Below, piece after piece: positions 1 to 5,476 of a stretch of 6,608 bases of DNA. The notes under the pieces are model-generated. The model was not told the DNA's origin. It saw only the letters and a list, made by a program, of their open reading frames with translations, and searched no databases. Numbering within the stretch: the first letter of the stretch is position 1; every line of letters starts with the position of its first letter. This DNA is from Roseburia sp. CAG:303. Lineage in GTDB: Bacteria > Bacillota > Clostridia > Lachnospirales > Lachnospiraceae. Position numbers and translations under genes: made by a program. The stretch spans positions 54,893-61,500 of the forward strand of contig FR900185.1 in the NCBI GenBank assembly GCA_000437755.1, read 5' to 3'.

Positions 1-931
1 TCTTTCCAAACTGTTTTACCAGATTATCATAACGACCGCCGGTAACAATCGCATCCCCGGTTCCATAGGTATAACCGGCAAAAATAATACCGGTATAATA
101 ATTTCTGCCGGCAAGAATGGAGAGATCAATGGAAACATATTTCTCATATCCATAGTAGGAAAGCAGCTTATATACTTTTTCCAGACGTGCCAGTGCCGAA
201 TTAACCTTATTATTTGAAACAAGCTCCTTTGCTTCGGAAATCACTTCGCCGGAGCCCATCAGTTCCGGAAGTTTGATAAATACCTTCTTTATCTCGTCCT
301 TTACTCCGACACTGGAAAGATATTCCTCCATGCCAAAGAAATTCTTATTCTCAACAAGCTTTCTCAAATTTTCTTCTTCTTCCTCTGAAAGGCCGCATTC
401 TTCGAGCAGTCCTTCAAAAAACAGGGCATGACCCACTTCGATCTGGAACTCCTTTAATCCACAGTCCAGGAGTGCTTCTATGGTCATTGCCAGTGTTTCG
501 CAGTCCGCATCCGCCTTATTATCTCCGAACAATTCTGCACCTATCTGGGTACGTTCCTTTAATTTTCCCTGATGTTCCGCACTGTTGATAAATGTCTGTC
601 CGGAATAGCAGAAACGGATCGGCATCTCCTCATCCATATAATACTTGGATACACATCTCGCCATCGGCGGTGTCATATCCGGACGCAGTACCAGTGTATT
701 TCCTTCACGATCAAAAAATTTATACATCTTCCGTGATTCAACCGTTCCCTTTTCCTTACTGAAAATATCAAAAAACTCGAATGTCGGGGTTTCAATATCC
801 GAATATCCGTAATTTTTCAATACATTATGTATCTTCTGGTTCAGATATAATTTCCGTTCACATTCTCTATTATAAATATCTCTTACACCCTCCGGTGTGT
901 GAAGCAGTACATTTTTCATATATTTGTCCAT
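1..931 (-). CDS. hisZ: ATP phosphoribosyltransferase regulatory subunit HisZ (3' end outside window)
   Basis: HisZ is a catalytically inactive histidyl-tRNA synthetase paralogue. It pairs with short-form HisG to catalyse the first step of histidine biosynthesis (ATP + PRPP) and confers feedback inhibition by histidine. The 310 visible residues begin with LLHTPEGVRDIY (residues 9-20). They contain the HisZ-style motif LRPDMTPPMAR (82-92), where true HisRS usually has LRPEGT. They then run through RFCYSGQTF (106-114) to a YYTGIIF...GGRYDNLV block (278-305), near where the window ends. A complete family member is about 390-430 aa, so roughly the last quarter is missing. The start is uncertain. 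ATG 931 has AGAAAGG only 1 nt away, with AGGACAG further off; ATG 919 (giving MKNVLLHTPEG) has AGAAAGG 13 nt away. Two promoters and an inverted repeat precede the gene. HisS is the alternative, but the LRPDMT and YYTGIIF forms favour HisZ. Confidence 0.88.
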   Translation of the reverse strand, partial: MDKYMKNVLLHTPEGVRDIYNRECERKLYLNQKIHNVLKNYGYSDIETPTFEFFDIFSKEKGTVESRKMYKFFDREGNTLVLRPDMTPPMARCVSKYYMDEEMPIRFCYSGQTFINSAEHQGKLKERTQIGAELFGDNKADADCETLAMTIEALLDCGLKEFQIEVGHALFFEGLLEECGLSEEEEENLRKLVENKNFFGMEEYLSSVGVKDEIKKVFIKLPELMGSGEVISEAKELVSNNKVNSALARLEKVYKLLSYYGYEKYVSIDLSILAGRNYYTGIIFAGYTYGTGDAIVTGGRYDNLVKQFGK

Positions 932-965
932 ACCTTTCTTCTGTCCTGTGCAGCCAGATGATATC

Positions 966-994
966 ATTATATCAATCTTTTTGAAAAATTTCAA
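966..994 (-). promoter_or_regulatory. Proximal hisZ promoter (P2), sigma-A type
   Basis: Read on the minus strand, a -35 box TTGAAA (989-994, one mismatch from TTGACA) is followed by exactly 17 bp and a perfect -10 box TATAAT (966-971). Transcription would start near 959, leaving a leader of about 28 nt before ATG 931. That leader is too short for a T-box or a peptide attenuator, so control at this promoter would act on initiation. A 10-bp palindrome, ATGATATCAT (958-967), overlaps the expected start site. Its -35 box abuts the inverted repeat at 994-1017. Box quality and spacing are read directly; activity is inferred. Confidence 0.72.
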
Positions 995-1017
995 CTATAT
1001 TGTCGATTTAATATAGT
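994..1017. promoter_or_regulatory. Perfect inverted repeat between the hisZ promoters, candidate operator
   Basis: ACTATATT (994-1001) and AATATAGT (1010-1017) are perfect inverse complements separated by 8 bp. The site lies downstream of the P1 -10 box and touches the P2 -35 box at base 994. A bound protein could therefore block P2 directly and hinder elongation from P1. The arms are too short and AT-rich, and the downstream tract too weak, for an intrinsic terminator. A related half-site, AGTATAGT (1042-1049, 7 of 8 bases matching AATATAGT), overlaps the P1 -10 box. Histidine genes in Firmicutes can be controlled by a TrpR-family repressor (YerC/HisR), but I cannot confirm that this sequence matches its motif. 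Confidence 0.5.
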
Positions 1018-1041
1018 AAAGTGATAATGCATTACCATAGT

Positions 1042-1070
1042 AGTATAGTATTGCATTGTCTCAATGTCAA
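1042..1070 (-). promoter_or_regulatory. Distal hisZ promoter (P1), consensus sigma-A type
   Basis: On the minus strand a consensus -35 box TTGACA (1065-1070), a 17-bp spacer and a -10 box TATACT (1042-1047, one mismatch from TATAAT) form a near-perfect housekeeping promoter. The expected start is near 1035, about 100 nt before ATG 931. The -35 box sits only 17 bp downstream of the recU stop codon. This shows that hisZ is transcribed independently of the recU operon, whatever read-through occurs. The 100-nt leader shows no T-box elements I can recognise. Confidence 0.75.
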
Positions 1071-1087
1071 GAATAATTTATCATTTC

Positions 1088-1621
1088 TTAATTCCTTGAG
1101 CAGAGATCCAAATTCAGGGCTTCCAGAAAATGTAGAGGAACTCCCTGGCTTCTCCGGATCAGATAATTTTTATCGATCTCATCATAGCGGAAACTTTTCC
1201 TGCCGCCGTCTGCCGCACGGTCATAAAAATATCTGATATCACGATATGGCAGATAATATGCCTCATCCCGTAGCGAAAAATAGAGCAGAATAAAGGAAAT
1301 TCCTTTCTGCCCTTCAAATTTTTCCATAAAATCAATCTGGTGCCGATGTACGTTCTGCAGTGAAAAGGTATCTCCGTCACATTCCTTCGCGTCGAAACAG
1401 ACCGGAATTCCCTGTACCACCCCGATATAATCCACGGTACTTTTTTTATCAAAATAGGCAAGTGTAATCTGCCTGGTATCGTGATTGATATTAATCGGCT
1501 TAATCGGTGTCGGTATCTTCTGTATCAGTGCAACATTGCTCTCTTCATATTTTTCAATGGTGAAATTAATAAGTTCTTCCAGGGTCGAACCCCTTAATCC
1601 ACGTGAATTCCAGGTTGCCAT
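1088..1621 (-). CDS. recU: Holliday junction resolvase RecU
   Basis: RecU is the Firmicute Holliday junction resolvase. It is a homodimeric, Mg-dependent endonuclease of the restriction-endonuclease-like fold that cleaves four-way junctions in recombinational repair. The 177-aa product shows the family hallmarks in order: an N-terminal RGLRGSTLEELIN block (7-19), ALIQKIPTPIKP (31-42), the active-site run STVDYIGVVQGIPVCFDAKE (61-80), a basic HRHQIDFM (92-99), and GGRKSFRYDEID near the C terminus (139-150). D64, D77 and K79 align with Bacillus subtilis D88, E101 and K103 at identical spacing, though Asp replaces Glu at the middle position. It is shorter than the Bacillus protein (about 206 aa) because the N-terminal extension is missing. 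A strong AAGGAG (1627-1632) lies 5 nt before ATG and overlaps the stop codon of the preceding gene, indicating translational coupling. The penicillin-binding protein gene adjacent to recU in Bacillus is absent here. Confidence 0.9.
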   Translation of the reverse strand: MATWNSRGLRGSTLEELINFTIEKYEESNVALIQKIPTPIKPININHDTRQITLAYFDKKSTVDYIGVVQGIPVCFDAKECDGDTFSLQNVHRHQIDFMEKFEGQKGISFILLYFSLRDEAYYLPYRDIRYFYDRAADGGRKSFRYDEIDKNYLIRRSQGVPLHFLEALNLDLCSRN

Positions 1622-1630
1622 AATTTCTCC

Positions 1631-2611
1631 TTAAAATTGTATTCCTGTTATTCTGCCATATACTTCCGGCACCTGTGCCTGAAATACTTTTCCGGCCAAT
1701 CCGGACAAACAGCCCTGCTGGGAATCCGGAATATGAAGCTGCCAGGAATGAAGCAGCTGGTATTTCACCCCGAATTTCTTCCGGTAATATTCATTCACAC
1801 GGGCATCTCCATATTTCGGATCTCCGAGAATCGGATGCCCGAGGAATGCAAGATGCGCCCGGATCTGATGCGTCTTTCCGGTGATAAGTTTCACCTTCAG
1901 GGCTGATATTTCTCCATTTGAAAACAGTGTTTCATACTCTGTTTCAATATAGGAATCCCCCACTGCCCCGGCATGAACCGTGACTTTATTAGTTTTCTCA
2001 TCTTTTACCAGACTTCCGGAAATTCTCTTATGCCCTGCCGTTTTTCCAGAAACAATACAAAGGTAATACTTATCGAATGTACGTTCTTTAAATCCGTAAG
2101 CTAATGCCCTCGTTCCCTCCATGGATGCACCCACTGTAATCAACCCGCTGGTATTCCGGTCCAGCCGGTTACATACGGACGGTTTAAAAGTATGCAGCTC
2201 TTCCCTGCTTATCCTTCCACTGGAAAGCAGATATCCAATGGCATATTCGTTGATGGAAAAATCTTTTTTCTCTGCCTTCTGCGATAACATGCCTGCCGGT
2301 TTATTTAAAAACAGTACATTCTCATCTTCGTACACTATAGCAAGAGGAATATATGGATATTCCTCGATATCCTTTTTCCCGGCTTCTGCAGTGCCGCTGA
2401 ATTTTTCAAATGTCTCATCACTGAAGAAGAAGCAGATTTCATCTCCCTGACAGAGTTTTTCTTTTCCATCTGCTTTTTTTCCGTTTAATGTAATATTTTT
2501 CTTCCGCAGCATCCGGTAAATAAATCCAGATCCGGCCTGACTGAGATATTTGAACAAAAACTTATCCATACGTCCCCCGGCCTGGTTCTTTTGTATAATT
2601 ACTTTTTTCAT
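1631..2611 (-). CDS. RluA-family 23S rRNA-type pseudouridine synthase with S4 domain
   Basis: This enzyme isomerises specific uridines in RNA to pseudouridine, most likely in 23S rRNA as for RluC/RluD, though the target site cannot be read from the sequence. Residues about 13-60 form an S4 RNA-binding domain (MDKFLFKYL...IYRMLRKKNITLNGKKA). The catalytic domain follows from about residue 90: FLNKPAGMLSQ (101-111), the catalytic loop NRLDRNTSGL with nucleophile D151 (148-157), KYYLCIVSG (181-189), and the C-terminal TGKTHQIRAHL...HPILGDPKYG (244-268). At 326 aa it is of normal length. The usual HRLDRDTSG loop is altered to NRLDRNTSG, but the essential Asp and Arg remain. The gene begins 22 bp after the anti-sigma stop, with AGGAGAAAGG ending 8 nt before ATG. 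Its TAA stop lies within the recU ribosome binding site, so it is co-transcribed with both neighbours. Confidence 0.88.
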   Translation of the reverse strand: MKKVIIQKNQAGGRMDKFLFKYLSQAGSGFIYRMLRKKNITLNGKKADGKEKLCQGDEICFFFSDETFEKFSGTAEAGKKDIEEYPYIPLAIVYEDENVLFLNKPAGMLSQKAEKKDFSINEYAIGYLLSSGRISREELHTFKPSVCNRLDRNTSGLITVGASMEGTRALAYGFKERTFDKYYLCIVSGKTAGHKRISGSLVKDEKTNKVTVHAGAVGDSYIETEYETLFSNGEISALKVKLITGKTHQIRAHLAFLGHPILGDPKYGDARVNEYYRKKFGVKYQLLHSWQLHIPDSQQGCLSGLAGKVFQAQVPEVYGRITGIQF

Positions 2612-2633
2612 GGATAAAACCTTTCTCCTGTTC

Positions 2634-3443
2634 CTAGTATAACAGCATTACATCTAACTGTACCGTATCTTCATAATCCTTTCCCGTAATAACGATGGCA
2701 CTGGTATAACCCTGTACTTCTCCAGGTGATATTTCAATTTCTCTGTCTGCCGCACCGTCCAGATAGATATCGGCTGTTTCAGATACCAGTTCTTCCTGTG
2801 ACAAAAGCAGGGTAAGTTCTACCATATCATAGGAATCCATGTAAGACTTCACTGCTTCGTCCACTTTTGCTCCTGTTTTTGTAAAAGCAGACCAGCTTTT
2901 CGTCTCTGCCAGTCCGGCTGCCTCCTGATCGGATTCCGGCACTGGAAACTCCATATCCAGAGTGTCTTCCTGTCTGATAACCGCCTCTTTTTCTGTCAGT
3001 ATTATTTTAAAGCATTCTTCGGTAAGGGCATTTCTCACTTCGATACTGCCATTCATAATCCTTACATCCTTTGACAGTTCCATGGCAAGGGATATTATGA
3101 GCAGGTTTTCCGGATCATCCAGTTCGGTATCCAGTTTTTCCAGTACGCCCTGCACCGACAGACCGGCAATATCAATCGTTTTCACATCTTTTGCCGCCGC
3201 TACGGTTTCCGTGACGGATGTTGCACTGCCCGACCGTGATGCAGAATCTGTCTGATCCACAACCCCATTTTTCAGTGCAGCCCCCACGATACCGGATATC
3301 ATAATAAGTATACATGCCGCCACCGGAATAATCCTCTGCATCATATGGGATTTTTCTCTTCCATAACCCTCCTGTGCCTCTCTGAGCAGATCATCATCAA
3401 TCTGGTTTATCATACTATGCAGCTCATTTTTGTTTATCTTCAT
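2634..3443 (-). CDS. Single-pass membrane anti-sigma factor for the adjacent ECF sigma factor
   Basis: The 269-aa product has the layout of a membrane anti-sigma factor. A short cytoplasmic N-terminus (about 1-36) holds MINQIDDDLLREAQE (11-25), resembling a motif of clostridial anti-sigma proteins. One transmembrane helix follows (about 37-57, IIPVAACILIMISGIVGAAL), then a Ser/Thr/Ala-rich linker (about 64-86) and an external domain of about 180 residues that I do not recognise. The external domain contains a single Cys and no repeats. The N-terminus lacks the HxxxCxxC zinc motif of classic ZAS anti-sigma factors. A GTG at 3461 overlapping the sigma stop is also in frame. I prefer ATG 3443 because the intervening codons contain the ribosome binding site GGAGGG, 6 nt away. 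The gene follows the sigma gene by 14 bp. The role is inferred from topology and pairing; the signal sensed is unknown. Confidence 0.75.
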   Translation of the reverse strand: MKINKNELHSMINQIDDDLLREAQEGYGREKSHMMQRIIPVAACILIMISGIVGAALKNGVVDQTDSASRSGSATSVTETVAAAKDVKTIDIAGLSVQGVLEKLDTELDDPENLLIISLAMELSKDVRIMNGSIEVRNALTEECFKIILTEKEAVIRQEDTLDMEFPVPESDQEAAGLAETKSWSAFTKTGAKVDEAVKSYMDSYDMVELTLLLSQEELVSETADIYLDGAADREIEISPGEVQGYTSAIVITGKDYEDTVQLDVMLLY

Positions 3444-3449
3444 GACATA

Positions 3450-3455
3450 CCCTCC
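3450..3455 (-). promoter_or_regulatory. Ribosome binding site fixing the anti-sigma start at 3443
   Basis: GGAGGG on the minus strand is 6 nt upstream of ATG 3443. If translation began at the upstream GTG 3461, this site would be read as the Gly-Gly of an N-terminal MNGGYV. That is the usual sign of a start annotated too far upstream. It lies immediately after the sigma stop codon (3458-3460), so ribosomes finishing the sigma gene could reinitiate here. Confidence 0.75.
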
Positions 3456-3457
3456 AT

Positions 3458-4018
3458 TCACTCTGGTTCATAACCAGCCTTTTCCAAGGCTGGTTTTAAC
3501 TTTTTACGAACTCTGAAAAGCATAGATTCCACCTTTGTTTTGCTCATGTGATACTTCTGACAGATATCCCGGACCGAATCATTGTACCAGTATCTCCGTA
3601 TAAATACCATTCTGTGTTCCGGTTTCTGTGCCCTCAGAAACTGATTAATAAACTCCCCCAATGCTTTTTCACTATATCTCAGTTCCGATGACTGAAAATC
3701 CGTTACACATTCTTCCAGCTCCGATAACGAAACCTGATATTCCGTATTACGCTTGGCTGCAGATATATATTCGTACTTTTTCAATGCCTGGTTTTTTGCA
3801 ATCCGGCACAGGAAAGCGGAAAAGACATCCGGCACAGCGGGCGGAATACTGTTCCATGCCCCCAGCCATGTATCGTTGATACATTCATCCACATCAGAAG
3901 TATCTTTTAAAATATTGCGAATCACATGGGAACAAAGTGCTTTATACTTCTTATCCGTCTCCTCAATAGCCCTCTCGGATCGTTCAAAATATAAATTTAT
4001 AATCTCTTCATCCCTCAT
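3458..4018 (-). CDS. ECF-type RNA polymerase sigma-70 family factor
   Basis: This two-domain sigma factor would direct RNA polymerase to a small regulon when released by its membrane anti-sigma partner. The 186 aa contain only sigma region 2 and region 4. Region 2 spans about residues 8-80 and includes the polymerase-binding stretch DVDECINDTWLGAWNSIPP (42-60) and the following FLCRIAKNQALKKY. A variable linker (about 85-118) leads to region 4 (about 120-177). The DNA-binding helix-turn-helix there is SVRDICQKYHMSKTKVESMLFRVRK, roughly 148-172. The length is typical of ECF factors. GGAG lies 7 nt before ATG, and the anti-sigma gene follows at once. Pairing and co-transcription strongly suggest membrane-controlled activity. 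A 75-bp gap separates it from the preceding gene, so it may have its own, possibly self-dependent, promoter. I could not assign the ECF group or the target promoters. Confidence 0.88.
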   Translation of the reverse strand: MRDEEIINLYFERSERAIEETDKKYKALCSHVIRNILKDTSDVDECINDTWLGAWNSIPPAVPDVFSAFLCRIAKNQALKKYEYISAAKRNTEYQVSLSELEECVTDFQSSELRYSEKALGEFINQFLRAQKPEHRMVFIRRYWYNDSVRDICQKYHMSKTKVESMLFRVRKKLKPALEKAGYEPE

Positions 4019-4093
4019 GTCAGTTCTCCATTCGTGTAAAATCTCTGATACCTTTCACCTTATAAGTACGGTTTTTTTTCTTTTGCTTGCATA

Positions 4094-4681
4094 TTATACG
4101 GTATAAATTAAAATATTTTTTTCCATGCGTTCCTGCATTGTTTTACGGCGTTCCATTTCACCTTCTTTTATCGCAGAAACCGTTCCTGCAACCCTGTTCT
4201 TAAATGGGACAAAATCTGTATACTGCTTTATCGAAGTATAATTACAATTTTGCATTATCTCCTTCACATAATTCTCTGTTTCCTGCGGATTTGCCTTCTT
4301 ACTGTCCGTATACATCAGAATATTTCCGTCACATAATACTACCATTCCGGCAATCATGGACTTTTCCTTTGAAGCAAGCAGAATATCACATAATACGATT
4401 CCTTTTTCCTCACTGTCCACAATCCCGCTTATCTCATCATATTTTTCCTTTGAAACAGACTCAAATCCCGCAGTAATAATGTATGAAACCAGCATTTTCG
4501 CCGCCGGCAGGACAGCTACTGCGGCAATCACCGTAAAAATGGATTTGTTATTATGATAAATAATAACCCCCGTCAGAAAAATAACCAGAACAGTTAAAAA
4601 TCCAATCGCTGTAAGCCTTCCCGTTACTTTCTTCCTGTTTTTAAAATATGCAAAAGTTCCTTTATCCGGTAATCGAAACAT
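4094..4681 (-). CDS. Uncharacterised two-helix membrane protein with cytoplasmic C-terminal domain
   Basis: I do not recognise a named family, although the N-terminus MFRLPDKGTFAYF resembles conserved hypothetical membrane proteins of Lachnospiraceae. The 195-aa product has a basic N-terminus, two hydrophobic helices close together (about 23-42 and 48-70), then a soluble domain of about 120 residues. By the positive-inside rule, the basic N-terminus (KNRKK, RLT) and the soluble part are probably both cytoplasmic. This domain alternates hydrophobic strands (GIVLCDILLAS, GMVVLCDGNILMYT) with charged helices (NPQETENYVKEIMQN), suggesting a small alpha/beta fold. It ends in a charged tail, ERRKTMQERMEK. 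No catalytic motif is visible. GAGG lies 8 nt before ATG and overlaps the TGA stop of the reductase gene, so the two are translationally linked. The sigma gene follows after 75 bp. Any role in the sigma circuit is speculation from position. Confidence 0.7.
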   Translation of the reverse strand: MFRLPDKGTFAYFKNRKKVTGRLTAIGFLTVLVIFLTGVIIYHNNKSIFTVIAAVAVLPAAKMLVSYIITAGFESVSKEKYDEISGIVDSEEKGIVLCDILLASKEKSMIAGMVVLCDGNILMYTDSKKANPQETENYVKEIMQNCNYTSIKQYTDFVPFKNRVAGTVSAIKEGEMERRKTMQERMEKNILIYTV

Positions 4682-4691
4682 TCTTTTTTCC

Positions 4692-5462
4692 TCATCTTAA
4701 AAATCCAAATATTAATTTTCTCGGCATAATCTTGGTTATTACACGCAATGCCTGCATCGGTATACTGTATACAGAAACCTCACGTTTCATAACCGAATCA
4801 TGAATCGCTTTCTTTACCACCTGTTCCGGTTTTGCCATGAACAATTCCTTATACGCACCCGCCTGCTTTCCGCCTATTCTTTCAGCAGTACCGAAAAATC
4901 CGGTATCTGCCGGTCCGGGACATACTGCCAGTGCATAGATATTCTTCTTTCTCAGTTCACAGTTAAGTGCCCGTGTAAAGCTCATGACATATGCCTTTGT
5001 CGCAGCATAAACAGCAAACGACGGCTGCGGCATAAACGCGGCAACAGATGCAAAATTAATGATTCTGCTGTTATCTGCCATGTATGGAATACAGATTCTG
5101 CTTATCCAGGTTAAAGCCCGGCAGTTCACATCTACCATCTCTGCAAGTACATTTTCATCCTGATCACTTACATGTCCTGTTACTCCAAATCCAGCTGCAT
5201 TTACCAGTATTTTGATGGACGGATTTTCCTTTTCCAGAACCGATTTTAATTTTATTAAATCTTCCATTCTGCTTAAGTCGTACAGGAACGGTCTGGTTCT
5301 GTGATTCATTCTGCGGCACACCTGTTCCATGCGTTCCTGATTTCTTCCTACCAGCCAGAATTCATCAATTCCACGAAACTGGGTATCCGTAAATTCTGCA
5401 AAAATTTTTCCAAAACCCGATGTTGCCCCTGTGATAATTGCAATTTTTTTCTTTCCCCGCAT
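4692..5462 (-). CDS. Classical short-chain dehydrogenase/reductase (SDR)
   Basis: This is an NAD(P)(H)-dependent oxidoreductase of the classical SDR family; the substrate cannot be inferred. The 256 aa show the Rossmann dinucleotide motif TGATSGFG (11-18), LVGRN with R40 suggesting an NADP(H) preference, NAAG (88-91), and a complete catalytic tetrad: N113, S139, Y152 and K156 in the YAATK box. CPGPADTGF (181-189) follows. The overall form resembles the bacterial YqjQ/DltE-like SDR group often annotated as generic oxidoreductases. The C-terminal segment from about 230 (VSVYSIPMQALRVITKIMPRKLIFGFL) is hydrophobic and may associate with membrane. I prefer ATG 5462, which has AAAGTAGG 6 nt away (one mismatch from AAAGGAGG) and starts 7 bp after the YgiQ stop. 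A start at ATG 5489 would add nine residues, overlap the upstream gene by 20 bp and have a poor ribosome binding site. Confidence 0.85.
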   Translation of the reverse strand: MRGKKKIAIITGATSGFGKIFAEFTDTQFRGIDEFWLVGRNQERMEQVCRRMNHRTRPFLYDLSRMEDLIKLKSVLEKENPSIKILVNAAGFGVTGHVSDQDENVLAEMVDVNCRALTWISRICIPYMADNSRIINFASVAAFMPQPSFAVYAATKAYVMSFTRALNCELRKKNIYALAVCPGPADTGFFGTAERIGGKQAGAYKELFMAKPEQVVKKAIHDSVMKREVSVYSIPMQALRVITKIMPRKLIFGFLR

Positions 5463-5468
5463 AGTATA

Positions 5469-5476
5469 CCTACTTT
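5469..5476 (-). promoter_or_regulatory. Ribosome binding site favouring the SDR start at 5462
   Basis: AAAGTAGG on the minus strand differs at one base from AAAGGAGG and is 6 nt from ATG 5462. It contains the TAG stop codon (5470-5472) of the preceding ygiQ-like gene, so the two genes are likely translationally coupled. The alternative ATG at 5489 lacks a comparable site. Confidence 0.6.

Noticed and set aside
1..931. Interpretation of the left-end gene as histidyl-tRNA synthetase (hisS).
   Set aside because: LRPDMTPPMAR and YYTGIIF are HisZ-like, whereas HisRS usually has LRPEGT and YYTRTVF. The decisive C-terminal region is outside the window, so a small doubt remains.
932..1087. Possible T-box or histidine attenuator leader before hisZ.
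   Set aside because: The available leader is at most about 100 nt, with no run of His codons, no T-box-like consensus and no terminator hairpin with a U-tract.
1021..1236. Plus-strand open frame of 71 codons beginning in the hisZ-recU interval.
   Set aside because: It has no ribosome binding site, overlaps the hisZ promoter, and then runs antisense through the 3' end of recU.
2121..2450. Plus-strand open frame of 109 codons inside the pseudouridine synthase gene.
   Set aside because: It is entirely antisense to a well-supported gene, has no ribosome binding site or recognisable motif, and its composition is that of a shadow frame.
4061..4080. CTTATAAG palindrome followed by GTACGG and a T-run on the plus strand, resembling a terminator.
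   Set aside because: The T-run follows on the plus strand, where there is no gene. The stem is only four AT-rich pairs and does not adjoin the T-run.
4093..4098. TATAAT on the minus strand just before the sigma gene, a possible -10 box.
   Set aside because: At 15-19 bp upstream there is only an A-rich run, with no -35-like hexamer. It overlaps the stop codon of the preceding gene in AT-rich sequence. An ECF-type promoter (AAC...CGTA) at the nearby CGTA sites also had no properly spaced partner.
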